Below, in pieces: positions 17,886 to 26,987 of a stretch of DNA of 64,000 bases. This DNA is from JABWCE01 sp964617955 (lineage in GTDB: Bacteria; Bacteroidota; Bacteroidia; NS11-12g; UBA9320): contig CAZTXB010000011.1 of the NCBI GenBank assembly GCA_964617955.1, positions 1 to 64,000 on the forward strand. Direction: 5' to 3'. The position numbers and the translations under genes are program-made. The notes below the pieces were generated by a model. It saw nothing but the letters and a program-made list of their open reading frames with translations, was not told where the DNA came from and did no database searches. The stretch's first letter is position 1. Every line of letters starts with the position of its first letter.

Positions 17886-19679
17886 TTGAAACCAACTGAT
17901 ATTCAAAATCCTGAGTACTTTCACAAAGTTGTGGATTGCCAATACGCATGTCCTGCACATACCCCTGTGCCCGAATATATCCGTTTAATTGCCGCAGAGC
18001 GATATACCGAGGCCTATATGGTTAATTGGGAATCGAATGTTTTTCCCGGTGTTTTAGGTCGCACTTGCGACAGACCATGTGAACCTGCCTGCAGAAGAGG
18101 CAGGGTTGATGAGGAACCTGTGGCCATTTGCAGATTAAAACGGGTAGCGGCCGATAACAAGGGCGAAGTAAAATCATTCATGCCGCAAGCTCCGTTTGTT
18201 TCCAACGGCAAAAAAATTGCCCTTATTGGCGGCGGGCCGGCATCTCTAACCGTAGCCAGGGATCTTGCGCCACTCGGTTATGAAATACATTTGTATTGCG
18301 AGCAGAAAAAAGGAGGAGGCATGATGCGGAGTCAGATACCTTCCTTCCGCTTACCCGAAACCGTATTGGACGAAGAGGTAAATTACATTTTGGATTTAGG
18401 CATTCATACCCATTTCAGCCAATATGTTTCAAGCTTTAAGGAAATTTTAGATAAGGGCTACGACGCCATATTCGTGGGCACAGGAGCTCCAAGGGGTAAA
18501 GATTTAAGCAATCTTAAGGGCCGAGACGAAGCGGCGGCACATATCCATGTGGGCATTGAATGGCTGGCCAGTGTAGCCTTTGAGCATACCTCTAAAATAG
18601 GCAACAAAGTCATTGTTTTAGGTGGCGGAAATACAGCGATGGATTGCTGCCGGACCTCATTGCGTTTAGGGGGTGAATCGGTAACTGTGGTGGTAAGAAG
18701 CCCAATGAAAGAAATGAAAGCTTCGCCTTGGGAAATTGAAGACGCCTTACATGAAGGTATACCTATCATGGAGAACCTGGTTCCAAAGTCATTTGAATCA
18801 GAGAATGGAAAGTTAAAGGGAATGCTTTTTGAAAAAGTGAAACCTGTTTACGACGAAAATGGAAGACGGTCGTTGGTTGCTTCAGGCGAACCGGACGTGT
18901 TTATAGAGGCCGACGATGTGTTGGTAGCGATAGGTCAGGAAAACAGCTTTCCATGGATTGAGAGAAATTTAGGATTGGAATTTGATAAATGGGAGTTACC
19001 TCTTCTGGATTCAGTTACCTTTCAATCGACGCTAAAGCATGTATTCTTTGGGGGTGATTCAGCTTTCGGGCCAAAAAACGTGATCACTGCAGTAGCTCAT
19101 GGTCATCAGGCCGCTGTTTCCATTGACCTTTTTTGTCAGTCAAAATCGCTCATCGAAAGACCCTCCCCCTACACCAACCTCATCAGTCAAAAAATGGGAA
19201 TTCACGAGTGGATTTACGACAATGACGTTATTGCCGATGACCGTTACAAAGTTCCCCATGCCGCACATAGTCTGACTTTAAAAGACCGTAAGAAGGAGGT
19301 TGAATTGGGCTTTGATTTAGCCACCGGTTTCAAAGAAGCTGAGCGTTGCCTCAATTGTGATATTCAGACAGTATTTATGGAGGACCGATGTATTGAGTGC
19401 GATGCCTGTGTTGACATTTGTCCGACCACGTGCATCACCTTTACCAATAATGGCGAAGAAGAAGATTTAAGACAAAGACTTCTCGCCCCGGCAGGCAACT
19501 TAGGTCAGGATTTATACGTTTCAGACACCTTAAAAACAGGGAGAGTGATGATAAAAGACGAGGACGTTTGTTTGCATTGTGGACTCTGCGCAGAGCGTTG
19601 CCCAACCGCTGCCTGGGATATGCAGAAATACATATATCAAGTTACCAAAGCAGGAAATACCTGTACAAAAATTGCCTAA
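17886..19679 (+). CDS. FAD/NAD(P)-dependent oxidoreductase, GltD-like, with C-terminal 2[4Fe-4S] domain
   Basis: The 597-residue protein combines three parts. The N-terminal iron-sulfur domain resembles that of dihydropyrimidine dehydrogenase and the glutamate synthase small subunit (Cys18, 22, 61, 65, 69, 82). The flavoprotein core has FAD motif GGGPASLTVA and NAD(P)H motif LGGGNTAMDCCRTS. The C-terminal ferredoxin has two CxxCxxCxxxC clusters at about 502-512 and 562-572. It probably passes electrons between NAD(P)H and an iron-sulfur acceptor. The 2-oxoacid:ferredoxin oxidoreductase subunits follow within 45 bases, so it is the likely electron partner of that enzyme rather than of a glutamate synthase. 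TTG start. Confidence 0.85.
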   Translation: MKPTDIQNPEYFHKVVDCQYACPAHTPVPEYIRLIAAERYTEAYMVNWESNVFPGVLGRTCDRPCEPACRRGRVDEEPVAICRLKRVAADNKGEVKSFMPQAPFVSNGKKIALIGGGPASLTVARDLAPLGYEIHLYCEQKKGGGMMRSQIPSFRLPETVLDEEVNYILDLGIHTHFSQYVSSFKEILDKGYDAIFVGTGAPRGKDLSNLKGRDEAAAHIHVGIEWLASVAFEHTSKIGNKVIVLGGGNTAMDCCRTSLRLGGESVTVVVRSPMKEMKASPWEIEDALHEGIPIMENLVPKSFESENGKLKGMLFEKVKPVYDENGRRSLVASGEPDVFIEADDVLVAIGQENSFPWIERNLGLEFDKWELPLLDSVTFQSTLKHVFFGGDSAFGPKNVITAVAHGHQAAVSIDLFCQSKSLIERPSPYTNLISQKMGIHEWIYDNDVIADDRYKVPHAAHSLTLKDRKKEVELGFDLATGFKEAERCLNCDIQTVFMEDRCIECDACVDICPTTCITFTNNGEEEDLRQRLLAPAGNLGQDLYVSDTLKTGRVMIKDEDVCLHCGLCAERCPTAAWDMQKYIYQVTKAGNTCTKIA

Positions 19680-19723
19680 AAATTAAGATTAGAGAAAAAA
19701 AGCCAAAAGATTTAAAGATTTAA

Positions 19724-21580
19724 ATGCAAGCCAACAGTATTAAAATAAATGACTTCGTCATTCGTTTTGCCAACGTCAACGGGACCGGATCGGCCAGTGC
19801 CAATACGATGTTTGCCCTTTCCATTTTTAGAATGGGCATCCCAATGACCGCAAAAAACGTTTTCCCCTCTAACATTCAGGGGCTGCCAACTTGGTACGAA
19901 GTAAGGGTGAGTGAAAAAGGTTATCTCGGTCGCCGCGAAGGGGTAGACGTTATGGTGTGTTTAAACCCACAAAGTTTAGCAAAGGACGTGGCAACCGTAA
20001 AGTCAGGCGGTTACTTCGTATACGACAGTACTAAGAACTTACACAAGGAATTTATTAGGGAAGACATCCACTACATAGGAATTCCGATGATGGAGATTTG
20101 TATCCGAGAATACACCGACCCAAGAATGCGGCAGTTGTTTAAAAACATGATCTATGTCGGGGCTTTGGCCACCTTATTGGATATCGATTTAGAAGCCGTA
20201 AAAAGTGTAATTGAGGATGAATTTATTAAAAAGCCAAAGTTAGTTGAGCCCAATATTTATGCAGTAAATCTAGGAGTAAATTACGTTAAAGAACAACATA
20301 AATACCCCATATCGATGCGACTTGAGCGCAGAGATTTGGTAAAGGATAAAATTGTGGTGAACGGAAACACAGCCTCTGCCCTTGGCGCAATTTATGGAGG
20401 AGCAACTGTTGCCGCCTGGTATCCTATCACCCCTTCAACCTCATTGGTGGATGCATACGACAAGTACGCAAACAAGTTGAGAGTGGATGCAGAAACAGGT
20501 TTAAAGAAATTCGCCATTGTGCAAGCAGAAGATGAGCTTGCAGCCATTGGAATGGTTATAGGTGCCAGCTGGAATGGAGCCAGGGCCTTTACATCCACCA
20601 GCGGACCGGGAATCTCGCTTATGAGTGAATTTTTAGGTCTTGCCTATTTTGCCGAAATCCCAACCGTTTTGTTCGATGTGCAACGCACCGGGCCTTCAAC
20701 CGGAATGCCTACCCGGACTCAGCAATCCGATATCATGATTTGCGCTTATGCTTCCCATGGCGACACCAAGCAGGTGCTCTTATTCCCAAGTACCCCAAAA
20801 GAATGTTTCGACATGGGTGCCGATGCTTTTGATTTAGCGGAACGGCTTCAAACTCCGGTCATCGTGATGCTCGACTTGGACCTGGGTATGAACGAACACC
20901 TGTCGGAGCCATTTACTTGGGATAAAAACAGAACTTTCGACAGAGGCAAAGTACTGGGTTTTGAGGAGCTCGAAAACCTCACCGAATTTGGCCGCTATCT
21001 TGATAGCGATAAGAATGGGATTACAGCCAGAACCCTCCCCGGTGCCCATCCTACTAAGGGAGCTTTTGTAACCAGAGGTACATCACGAGATGAATACGCG
21101 CGCTATACCGAAGACGGTGACGCTTACGTGAGAAATATGGAAAAACTGAGTCGGAAATGGGAAACTGCAAAAACCATTATGCCAGAAGCTGAGCTTTACC
21201 AGCCACATCCTAAGAGCAAAACAGGTATGATCTTTTTTGGTACCACCCTGTTTTCAGCCTTGGAGGTCATGGATATATTAGACCAAGATGGTGTACTCAT
21301 CGATGCCATGAGAATCAAAGCGTTTCCCTTTACTCGAAACGTCGAGTCCTTTATAGAAGAACACGATACCGTGTTTGTGATAGAGCAAAACAGAGACGCA
21401 CAATTCAGGTCGTTATTGATAAATGAACTTGAGATCAATCCAAAAAAATTAATAAAAATTTTAAATTATGATGGGATGCCCATTACCGCAGATTGCATTT
21501 TAAAGCAAATGTATCCGAAAATAAAACCGGAAATTTCTGAAATTCACTCCCACAGCAAAGCCATAAATTACGAGTTGTAA
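19724..21580 (+). CDS. korA: 2-oxoacid:acceptor oxidoreductase subunit alpha (gamma-alpha fusion)
   Basis: The 618-residue protein starts with a gamma-type domain (about 1-190, VRFANVNGTGSASANTMF) fused to the alpha subunit with its pyrimidine-binding domain (YPITPSTSLVDAYDKYA, EDELAAIGMVIGASWNGARAFTSTSGPG). This is the KorA arrangement of 2-oxoglutarate:ferredoxin oxidoreductases. With KorB it catalyses CoA-dependent oxidative decarboxylation of 2-oxoglutarate (or another 2-oxoacid), reducing a low-potential carrier. The reverse reaction is used in reductive carboxylation. It sits between the GltD-like flavoprotein and korB, with gaps of 44 and 21 bases. Confidence 0.92.
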   Translation: MQANSIKINDFVIRFANVNGTGSASANTMFALSIFRMGIPMTAKNVFPSNIQGLPTWYEVRVSEKGYLGRREGVDVMVCLNPQSLAKDVATVKSGGYFVYDSTKNLHKEFIREDIHYIGIPMMEICIREYTDPRMRQLFKNMIYVGALATLLDIDLEAVKSVIEDEFIKKPKLVEPNIYAVNLGVNYVKEQHKYPISMRLERRDLVKDKIVVNGNTASALGAIYGGATVAAWYPITPSTSLVDAYDKYANKLRVDAETGLKKFAIVQAEDELAAIGMVIGASWNGARAFTSTSGPGISLMSEFLGLAYFAEIPTVLFDVQRTGPSTGMPTRTQQSDIMICAYASHGDTKQVLLFPSTPKECFDMGADAFDLAERLQTPVIVMLDLDLGMNEHLSEPFTWDKNRTFDRGKVLGFEELENLTEFGRYLDSDKNGITARTLPGAHPTKGAFVTRGTSRDEYARYTEDGDAYVRNMEKLSRKWETAKTIMPEAELYQPHPKSKTGMIFFGTTLFSALEVMDILDQDGVLIDAMRIKAFPFTRNVESFIEEHDTVFVIEQNRDAQFRSLLINELEINPKKLIKILNYDGMPITADCILKQMYPKIKPEISEIHSHSKAINYEL

Positions 21581-21601
21581 AATTAAAAATTAAGAGAATT
21601 C

Positions 21602-22654
21602 ATGTCGTACATAAAACCCCCGTTTCGCCATCCCGAGCTGCCTAAAAATACTTTAGGTTATTCAAAAAAAGATTATGAAGGTGTGATTTCAACCCTTTGT
21701 GCCGGATGTGGCCATGATTCAATCAGTGGTGCCATCGTTCAGGCTTGCTACGAAATGGCCATTGAGCCTCACCAGGTGGCAAAGCTTTCGGGCATAGGTT
21801 GCTCTTCAAAAACACCTGCCTATTTTTTAAACAATTCGCATGGCTTTAACTCCGTTCACGGGCGAATGCCTTCAGTGGCTACAGGTGCCAACCTGGCCAA
21901 CAGAGATTTGTTATACTTAGGGGTTTCAGGCGACGGAGATTCGGCTTCCATTGGGATGGGCCAGTTTGTACATGTGATTCGTCGCAATTTGAACATGACC
22001 TATATTGTGATGAATAATGGCTGTTATGGATTGACTAAGGGGCAGGACTCAGCGACTGCCGATCAAGGGTCACTGAGTAAAGGGGGAAGTTTAAACAGGT
22101 TTAATGCCATTGATTTGGTTGGTCTAGCCATGGAGTTAGGTGCCTCTTTTGTGGCCAGAAGCTTTTCAGGTGATAAAACTCAACTCATTCCGCTCATTAA
22201 GGCTGCTATGTCGCACAAAGGTTTTGCCTTCATCGACGTGATATCGCCTTGTGTCACTTTTAACAACAATGTAGGCTCTACCAAATCATACGATTACGTA
22301 AGAGACCACATGGAAGTTTCGGGCATGCTGGATTTTGTCCCTTACCAAAAGGAAATCACAGTTGAGTACCACGAAGGGCAGAGTCAATCGGTGGAATTGC
22401 ATGACGGTTCCAGTTTAAATCTTTACAAACTCAATGCGGGTTGGGACCCCACTGATAAAAATTCAGCCATTTCGCGATTGAATGAAAGCCGAAACAAGGG
22501 TGAAATCCTGACCGGTTTAATTTATATAGAGCCTGAAAGCAAAGACCTACATTCAGTAATTAATACAACACTCGTACCACTGAATGCCCTGAAAGAAGCC
22601 GATTTAATTCCAAGCCTTGAAGCGCTTGAACTTCTCAACGATGATTTTCGTTGA
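21602..22654 (+). CDS. korB: 2-oxoacid:ferredoxin oxidoreductase subunit beta
   Basis: The 350-residue subunit binds thiamine diphosphate through GDGDSASIGMGQF ... MNNGCYGLTKGQ and keeps the four cysteines for one [4Fe-4S] cluster: Cys33 and Cys36 in LCAGCGH, Cys67 in GIGCSS, Cys217 in SPCVTF. The active site and the cluster therefore appear intact. It pairs with the KorA subunit immediately upstream. No separate ferredoxin subunit (KorD) is present; the C-terminal ferredoxin domain of the flavoprotein at 17886 could fill that role. Confidence 0.93.
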   Translation: MSYIKPPFRHPELPKNTLGYSKKDYEGVISTLCAGCGHDSISGAIVQACYEMAIEPHQVAKLSGIGCSSKTPAYFLNNSHGFNSVHGRMPSVATGANLANRDLLYLGVSGDGDSASIGMGQFVHVIRRNLNMTYIVMNNGCYGLTKGQDSATADQGSLSKGGSLNRFNAIDLVGLAMELGASFVARSFSGDKTQLIPLIKAAMSHKGFAFIDVISPCVTFNNNVGSTKSYDYVRDHMEVSGMLDFVPYQKEITVEYHEGQSQSVELHDGSSLNLYKLNAGWDPTDKNSAISRLNESRNKGEILTGLIYIEPESKDLHSVINTTLVPLNALKEADLIPSLEALELLNDDFR

Positions 22655-22687
22655 GCCGCATAAATGAACCTATTAATCAATTAGAAA

Positions 22688-23440
22688 ATGGAGAAACAAA
22701 ACGACCTGAGATTAGCTGTACTTATTGATGCCGATAATGTTCCCTATTCTAATATCAAGGGCATGCTTGAAGAAATCACCAAATATGGCGTTCCTACTTT
22801 TAAGCGCATCTATGCCGACTGGACAAAACCAACCGTTTCCGGCTGGAAAAAGGTTCTTCTTGAAAATTCTATCACACCTGTTCATCAATTCAGTTATACC
22901 TCCGGGAAAAATGCCACTGACTCATCCATGATTATTGACGCGATGGATATTTTATATACCGGCAGGGTCGATGGATTTTGTATCGTCTCGAGCGACAGTG
23001 ATTTTACGCGCCTGGCTTCCAGATTGAGGGAAGCCGGCATGAAAGTTTTTGGCATGGGTGAAAAAAAAACACCCCTCTCCTTCATTTCAGCCTGCGACAA
23101 ATTTATTTATATAGAAATTTTAGAGGAGGCCGAGGATTTTTCGAAGCCTCAAGACGTCAGCAGCAAACAACAAAAGAAAAGTGCGGAAACTGTTGGCAAA
23201 ATTGATGAGAAATTAACCCGTTTAATCACTGAAAGTATCAACGATTTAGCCGAAGAAAACGGATGGGTGTTTCTTGGCGATTTAGGAAATCTTTTGGCAA
23301 AAAAACAACCCGATTTTGATCCGAGAAATTACGGGTTTAAGAAATTAGTGGCCTTGATAAAAAGTTTAAACAATATCCAAATTGACGAAAGAGATACAGG
23401 AAAAAACAACATCTCGCATGTTTTTGTAAAATTAAAGTAA
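22688..23440 (+). CDS. NYN domain protein (LabA/DUF88-like) with C-terminal OST-HTH/LOTUS-like domain
   Basis: The 250-residue protein opens with LAVLIDADNVPYSNIKGM, and later shows SMIIDAMDILYTG and VSSDSDFTRLASRLREAG. These are the acidic motifs of the NYN PIN-like nuclease fold that binds a metal ion. A charged linker (about 150-175) leads to a C-terminal domain of about 70 residues (ESINDLAEENGWVFLGDLGNLLAKKQPDFDPRNYG) typical of OST-HTH/LOTUS RNA-binding modules. The likely role is RNA processing or turnover, but the target is unknown. It follows korB by 33 bases in the same direction. Confidence 0.85.
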   Translation: MEKQNDLRLAVLIDADNVPYSNIKGMLEEITKYGVPTFKRIYADWTKPTVSGWKKVLLENSITPVHQFSYTSGKNATDSSMIIDAMDILYTGRVDGFCIVSSDSDFTRLASRLREAGMKVFGMGEKKTPLSFISACDKFIYIEILEEAEDFSKPQDVSSKQQKKSAETVGKIDEKLTRLITESINDLAEENGWVFLGDLGNLLAKKQPDFDPRNYGFKKLVALIKSLNNIQIDERDTGKNNISHVFVKLK

Positions 23441-23502
23441 GCCTCTCCTTTTCTGACGTTCTCTCCAAGTTTTGTAATTTTTTAATAATTCGATGAAATA
23501 AA

Positions 23503-23532
23503 TTTGAAATAACCCGAATGTTACTAAATTTG
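23503..23532 (+). promoter_or_regulatory. Candidate promoter for the Omp28-like gene
   Basis: TTTG (23503-23506), an 18-base spacer and TAAATTTG (23525-23532) match the Bacteroidota promoter pattern. The ATG at 23551 lies 18 bases downstream of the -7 element. Confidence 0.6.
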
Positions 23533-23550
23533 TTGCTCAATATAAAAAAC

Positions 23551-25662
23551 ATGAAAAAAATATTACTCACACTGATTGCTCTACTTGCTATTAATCAAGT
23601 ATTTAGCCAGTATTATTACATTCCATTTAAGAATGAGGGAAAGAACCCGAACGAAATTAACCAAGATGGTGAAAACCCTTATCCCTTAACTCCCGCGGGT
23701 TGGAGCGTGATCTGGACCGATGATGCCACCTCGACTCCGGCATACACTGCAAATCAAACCCTCCCTTTTACCTTTAAGTTTAACGGAAGCGATGTTACTC
23801 AGTACAAGGCCTCCAATACAGGTGTTTTAACTTTTTCGACCTCTTCTACCTCGAACTTGACTGCCTTCTCAAACGTAACCTTACCAAACAGCAATATTCC
23901 CGACAATTCGGTTTGCGTTCTGGGTATTAAACCACAAACCAAGGTATCAGGTTCCACAACCTACAAAAGCACCATTATAACAAAGACACTTGGAACAGCT
24001 CCAAATCGTCAGCACTGGGTTCAGTTCAGTTATTTTATTGATCCAAACATACAAGCAGGGTGGACCTATTGGGGTATGGTATTTGAGGAATCCACAAACA
24101 ATATTTATATCGTCGATATGAAAACATTGTGTGTGACCTCTACCAGTACACTTTGCGGCAACAACGTAAAACTTACTGCAGGAATCCAAATCAACAGCAC
24201 CACAGCAACATCCATTGCCGAATCTCCAAACCTTGGGGCAGGCAATATTGCCACTAATGTTTTTAACGCCAGCGACAACTCCTATTACACATTTAAACCA
24301 GGTGTTCAGGCAGATAATGACCTTGCTTCGTTTAAAGTAAACATGGCCGATTACTATGCAATTACTACGGCTCCTTATGTGGTTTCAGGAATTTTCATGA
24401 ACCAGGGAAAGACATCGGTATCTAATTTCGACTTCGCCTACAGAGTTAACAATGGCGCTCCAGTCACTGCTAAAATTAGCACCTCAATTGCAGTAAACGG
24501 TAGAGCAACAGTAAATCACACCACACCCTGGACACCAAGCGCCACCGGTGTTTATAAAATAGCCATATGGCCGGCTATGGTTAATGGATCTGCAGATGGC
24601 GTGGCCGGAAACGACACGGTGTTTAAAACCATTAATGTAGTTCCGAGTATGGTGGAAAGAAAAACCTTAAACGAAATATTTACTTCATCCACATGTGGAC
24701 CATGTACCCCAGGAAATGTCAATACCGATACCAAAATTTTCCCGAACAGATTGGGCAAGTTCACTGTCATTAAATATCAGCAAGACTTTCCAGGCACCGG
24801 AGATCCCTACGCAACAACTGAAAGTGTAAACAGAAGAACCACGCCCTATGGCATTAACTCCATCCCTCGAATGGAAGTAGATGGCGGATGGGATGGAAAT
24901 GCTCAAAACTACACCCTTGCGCTCTTCGATCAGTTTCAGGCAGAACCTGCGTTCCTTAAAATTAATGCCAAACACGTATTAAAGGTGAACACAGTGACTG
25001 TTGACGTTAAGGTTACTCCTTTGATTGCATTCAATAACACCAACTTAAAATTATACATCGCCATCAATGAAAAAACGACTTACAACAACAAAAAGTCGAA
25101 TGGAGAAACTGAGTTCGCTCACGTATTCAAAAAGTTTGTTCCTTCTGCGAGTGGTATAAATTTAGGAACTTTAACTCAGGACGTAGAAAAGACCTATTCA
25201 ACCGTTTCCTACACATTCCCAGGCAGCTACAGATTGCCATCTGATGGCCAGGCTGCAAATAGAATTAATACCGCGACAGAAAACTCTGTAGAGGAACTTT
25301 CTGATTTGGAAGTAGTTGTATTTATTCAGGATGCCGTTACTAAAAAGGTATACCAATCCGATTACTCAGCAGGATCTGTTTCAGGAATCGACGACATTGA
25401 TGGAGGTAAAGACAACTTTGCAATCTATCCAAATCCAAGCAATGGGCAAACGACCTTAAAATTCAGACTAACCAACCCACACACCTTGAATATCAGTTTA
25501 TTTAATGCCATGGGACAAGAGGTTAAAACTTTGGAAAACAGAATATTCAACAACGGATTAAACCGTGTTGAGTTTACAACAGAAGGTTTGCCTAAAGGAT
25601 TGTATTTCGTAAAAGTTCAGGGAGATTCCTTCAATCACTCAGAAAATTTCATCGTAGACTAA
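23551..25662 (+). CDS. Omp28-like, T9SS-sorted surface protein
   Basis: The 703-residue protein has the signal peptide MKKILLTLIALLAINQVFSQ and an N-terminal beta-rich region with T/S/N-rich strands (about 20-270). A further Ig-like part follows. A thioredoxin-like Omp28 domain contains TSSTCGPCTPGN (CxxC) and SIPRMEVDGG in its second half. It ends in a T9SS type A sorting domain (AIYPNPSNGQT ... NAMGQEVKTL ... LPKGLYFVKVQG). It should be exported and surface-attached. The CxxC could be redox-active or structural. The ATG at 23551 is used; the frame upstream to 23518 is not signal-like. It has its own promoter and terminator. Confidence 0.86.
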   Translation: MKKILLTLIALLAINQVFSQYYYIPFKNEGKNPNEINQDGENPYPLTPAGWSVIWTDDATSTPAYTANQTLPFTFKFNGSDVTQYKASNTGVLTFSTSSTSNLTAFSNVTLPNSNIPDNSVCVLGIKPQTKVSGSTTYKSTIITKTLGTAPNRQHWVQFSYFIDPNIQAGWTYWGMVFEESTNNIYIVDMKTLCVTSTSTLCGNNVKLTAGIQINSTTATSIAESPNLGAGNIATNVFNASDNSYYTFKPGVQADNDLASFKVNMADYYAITTAPYVVSGIFMNQGKTSVSNFDFAYRVNNGAPVTAKISTSIAVNGRATVNHTTPWTPSATGVYKIAIWPAMVNGSADGVAGNDTVFKTINVVPSMVERKTLNEIFTSSTCGPCTPGNVNTDTKIFPNRLGKFTVIKYQQDFPGTGDPYATTESVNRRTTPYGINSIPRMEVDGGWDGNAQNYTLALFDQFQAEPAFLKINAKHVLKVNTVTVDVKVTPLIAFNNTNLKLYIAINEKTTYNNKKSNGETEFAHVFKKFVPSASGINLGTLTQDVEKTYSTVSYTFPGSYRLPSDGQAANRINTATENSVEELSDLEVVVFIQDAVTKKVYQSDYSAGSVSGIDDIDGGKDNFAIYPNPSNGQTTLKFRLTNPHTLNISLFNAMGQEVKTLENRIFNNGLNRVEFTTEGLPKGLYFVKVQGDSFNHSENFIVD

Positions 25663-25680
25663 ACAATTTTATGCTTATAG

Positions 25681-25713
25681 AAAAGGCCGTGAATATTCAC
25701 GGCCTTTTTTTTT
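25681..25713 (+). terminator. Intrinsic terminator after the Omp28-like gene
   Basis: A near-perfect palindromic stem AAAAGGCCGTGA / TCACGGCCTTTT is followed by a run of T residues. It may also work for transcription from the right, because the left flank is A-rich. Confidence 0.9.
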
Positions 25714-25834
25714 AATTCAGAAATTAGTTCTAAGCCAAGAAGACCTTCTCAAATAGGAGTTAAGGCTTTGTCTTGTTAAACATGCTAGAAATATAGGCGA
25801 GGTGCTTGGGTATATTTTCCGGAAAACCCTTATT

Positions 25835-26137
25835 CTATGCCTCTTGAATGGCTTCGGGTCTGAACTTGTGCAGCCAAAACGTACCTAACGGCAAAAGTGC
25901 AAGAGTAAATGCCAAAAAAGCTTTAGCCATAGACCATTTGTATTTGACCATGACCAACAATAACAGAATACAGTAGGCTATAAAAAGAAAACCATGGAGA
26001 TAACCTGTAAAGAGTACGGCCTCTGGTTGTTGATATACATATTTTAAAGGCATGGCTACAAGCAGCAAAACCAAATACGACACGCCTTCGATGTGGCCTA
26101 CATGTAAAAATAAAGTAAATAATTTTTGATTTTTCAT
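25835..26137 (-). CDS. DUF3817 family small membrane protein
   Basis: The 100-residue protein has three membrane segments. The family signature is present: an N-terminal HxGHxEGxSYLVLL (HVGHIEGVSYLVLL), MPLKY, then HGxLFIAYxxxL (HGFLFIAYCILLL), and a C-terminal LLPLGTFWLHK. Function is unknown for the family. The ATG at 26137 gives the usual N-terminus; an in-frame ATG at 26176 would add 13 residues without hydrophobic character. Confidence 0.85.
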   Translation of the reverse strand: MKNQKLFTLFLHVGHIEGVSYLVLLLVAMPLKYVYQQPEAVLFTGYLHGFLFIAYCILLLLVMVKYKWSMAKAFLAFTLALLPLGTFWLHKFRPEAIQEA

Positions 26138-26262
26138 TCGGGCAAAATTAGGTTTTTTAAATGCCGGATGACACAAACAAAATAGAGAGAATCCTATTCA
26201 GATAAGGAATCCGCAAATTTTTTTGCCCTCAGAATTCAGTATTTAAATAATAGCCGTACGAT

Positions 26263-26736
26263 TTAGGATAACAGTTTCTGTCTCAAATAGAACTCAAGTT
26301 GCTCATTGGTCGTGAATAACTTCTCGGTCAATTCCTCCTTCTCCTTCTTTAATCTGTACACTTCATAGGCCTTTTCAATGGTAGACTTGAGCTCTTCATT
26401 GTTCCAAGGTTTTTGCAGATAACAATAAATTTGTCCTAGGTTAATGGCGTCGCGAAGGGCGTCAATGTCTGAAAAACCTGTTAATAAAATGCGGATTTGA
26501 TCGGGGTAGTCTTTTACAGTCTGAGCCAAAAGCTGAGAACCAGTGGTTACAGGCATTCTTTGGTCGGTTATTAGGATTTGAATGTCTTCATTTTTTAGAA
26601 TTTCCTTGGCAATCTCAGCTGAAATTGCAGTATAAATTTTAAAATCACGGCGAAAGGTTGCCCTAAAAGCATTTAAATTATTTTCCTCATCATCAACGTA
26701 TAACACACTAATGTCTAGTTTATTTTCCATTTCCAT
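26263..26736 (-). CDS. Response regulator receiver protein
   Basis: The 157-residue protein is a receiver domain with acidic pair DDE near residue 15, the phosphoacceptor Asp58 in LITDQRMP, and the conserved Lys in LQKPWN. A short coiled-coil tail (KKEKEELTEKLFTTNEQLE) follows instead of a DNA-binding domain. It closely resembles the receiver domain at the N-terminus of the hybrid protein at 32096 (same TDQ[RK]MP and KPW signatures), so the two are probably related by duplication. It faces away from the 26988-33584 cluster and shares a 251-base divergent region with it. Confidence 0.88.
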   Translation of the reverse strand: MEMENKLDISVLYVDDEENNLNAFRATFRRDFKIYTAISAEIAKEILKNEDIQILITDQRMPVTTGSQLLAQTVKDYPDQIRILLTGFSDIDALRDAINLGQIYCYLQKPWNNEELKSTIEKAYEVYRLKKEKEELTEKLFTTNEQLEFYLRQKLLS

Positions 26737-26796
26737 TAAATAGAATATCGCAAGTAGTAATAACCTTAAAGTCTACTATTTTGTAAATAGCTAATA

Positions 26797-26826
26797 CAAA
26801 GATAATTAAAAAATGTATAATTCAAA
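26797..26826 (-). promoter_or_regulatory. Candidate promoter for the response regulator gene
   Basis: On the minus strand TTTG (26826-26823), an 18-base spacer and TATCTTTG (26804-26797) give a perfect TTTG-N18-TAnnTTTG pattern, about 60 bases before the ATG at 26736. Confidence 0.6.
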
Positions 26827-26987
26827 TACTTTATTAAATTTATAGACTGGCCAATATAAAATTCGGAGTGTTAATTAATTAAATTATTAAAATTAAAAAA
26901 AAATAGACCTTTGCTAGATAGACTACTGACTGGTTGGAGAGATAGAAAGTTGATTATATAGGACGAAGCTCAGAATAATAAATTAAA

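Noticed and set aside
17886..19679. Glutamate synthase small subunit (gltD)
   Set aside because: There is no gltB partner, it has an additional C-terminal ferredoxin domain, and it lies next to korAB.
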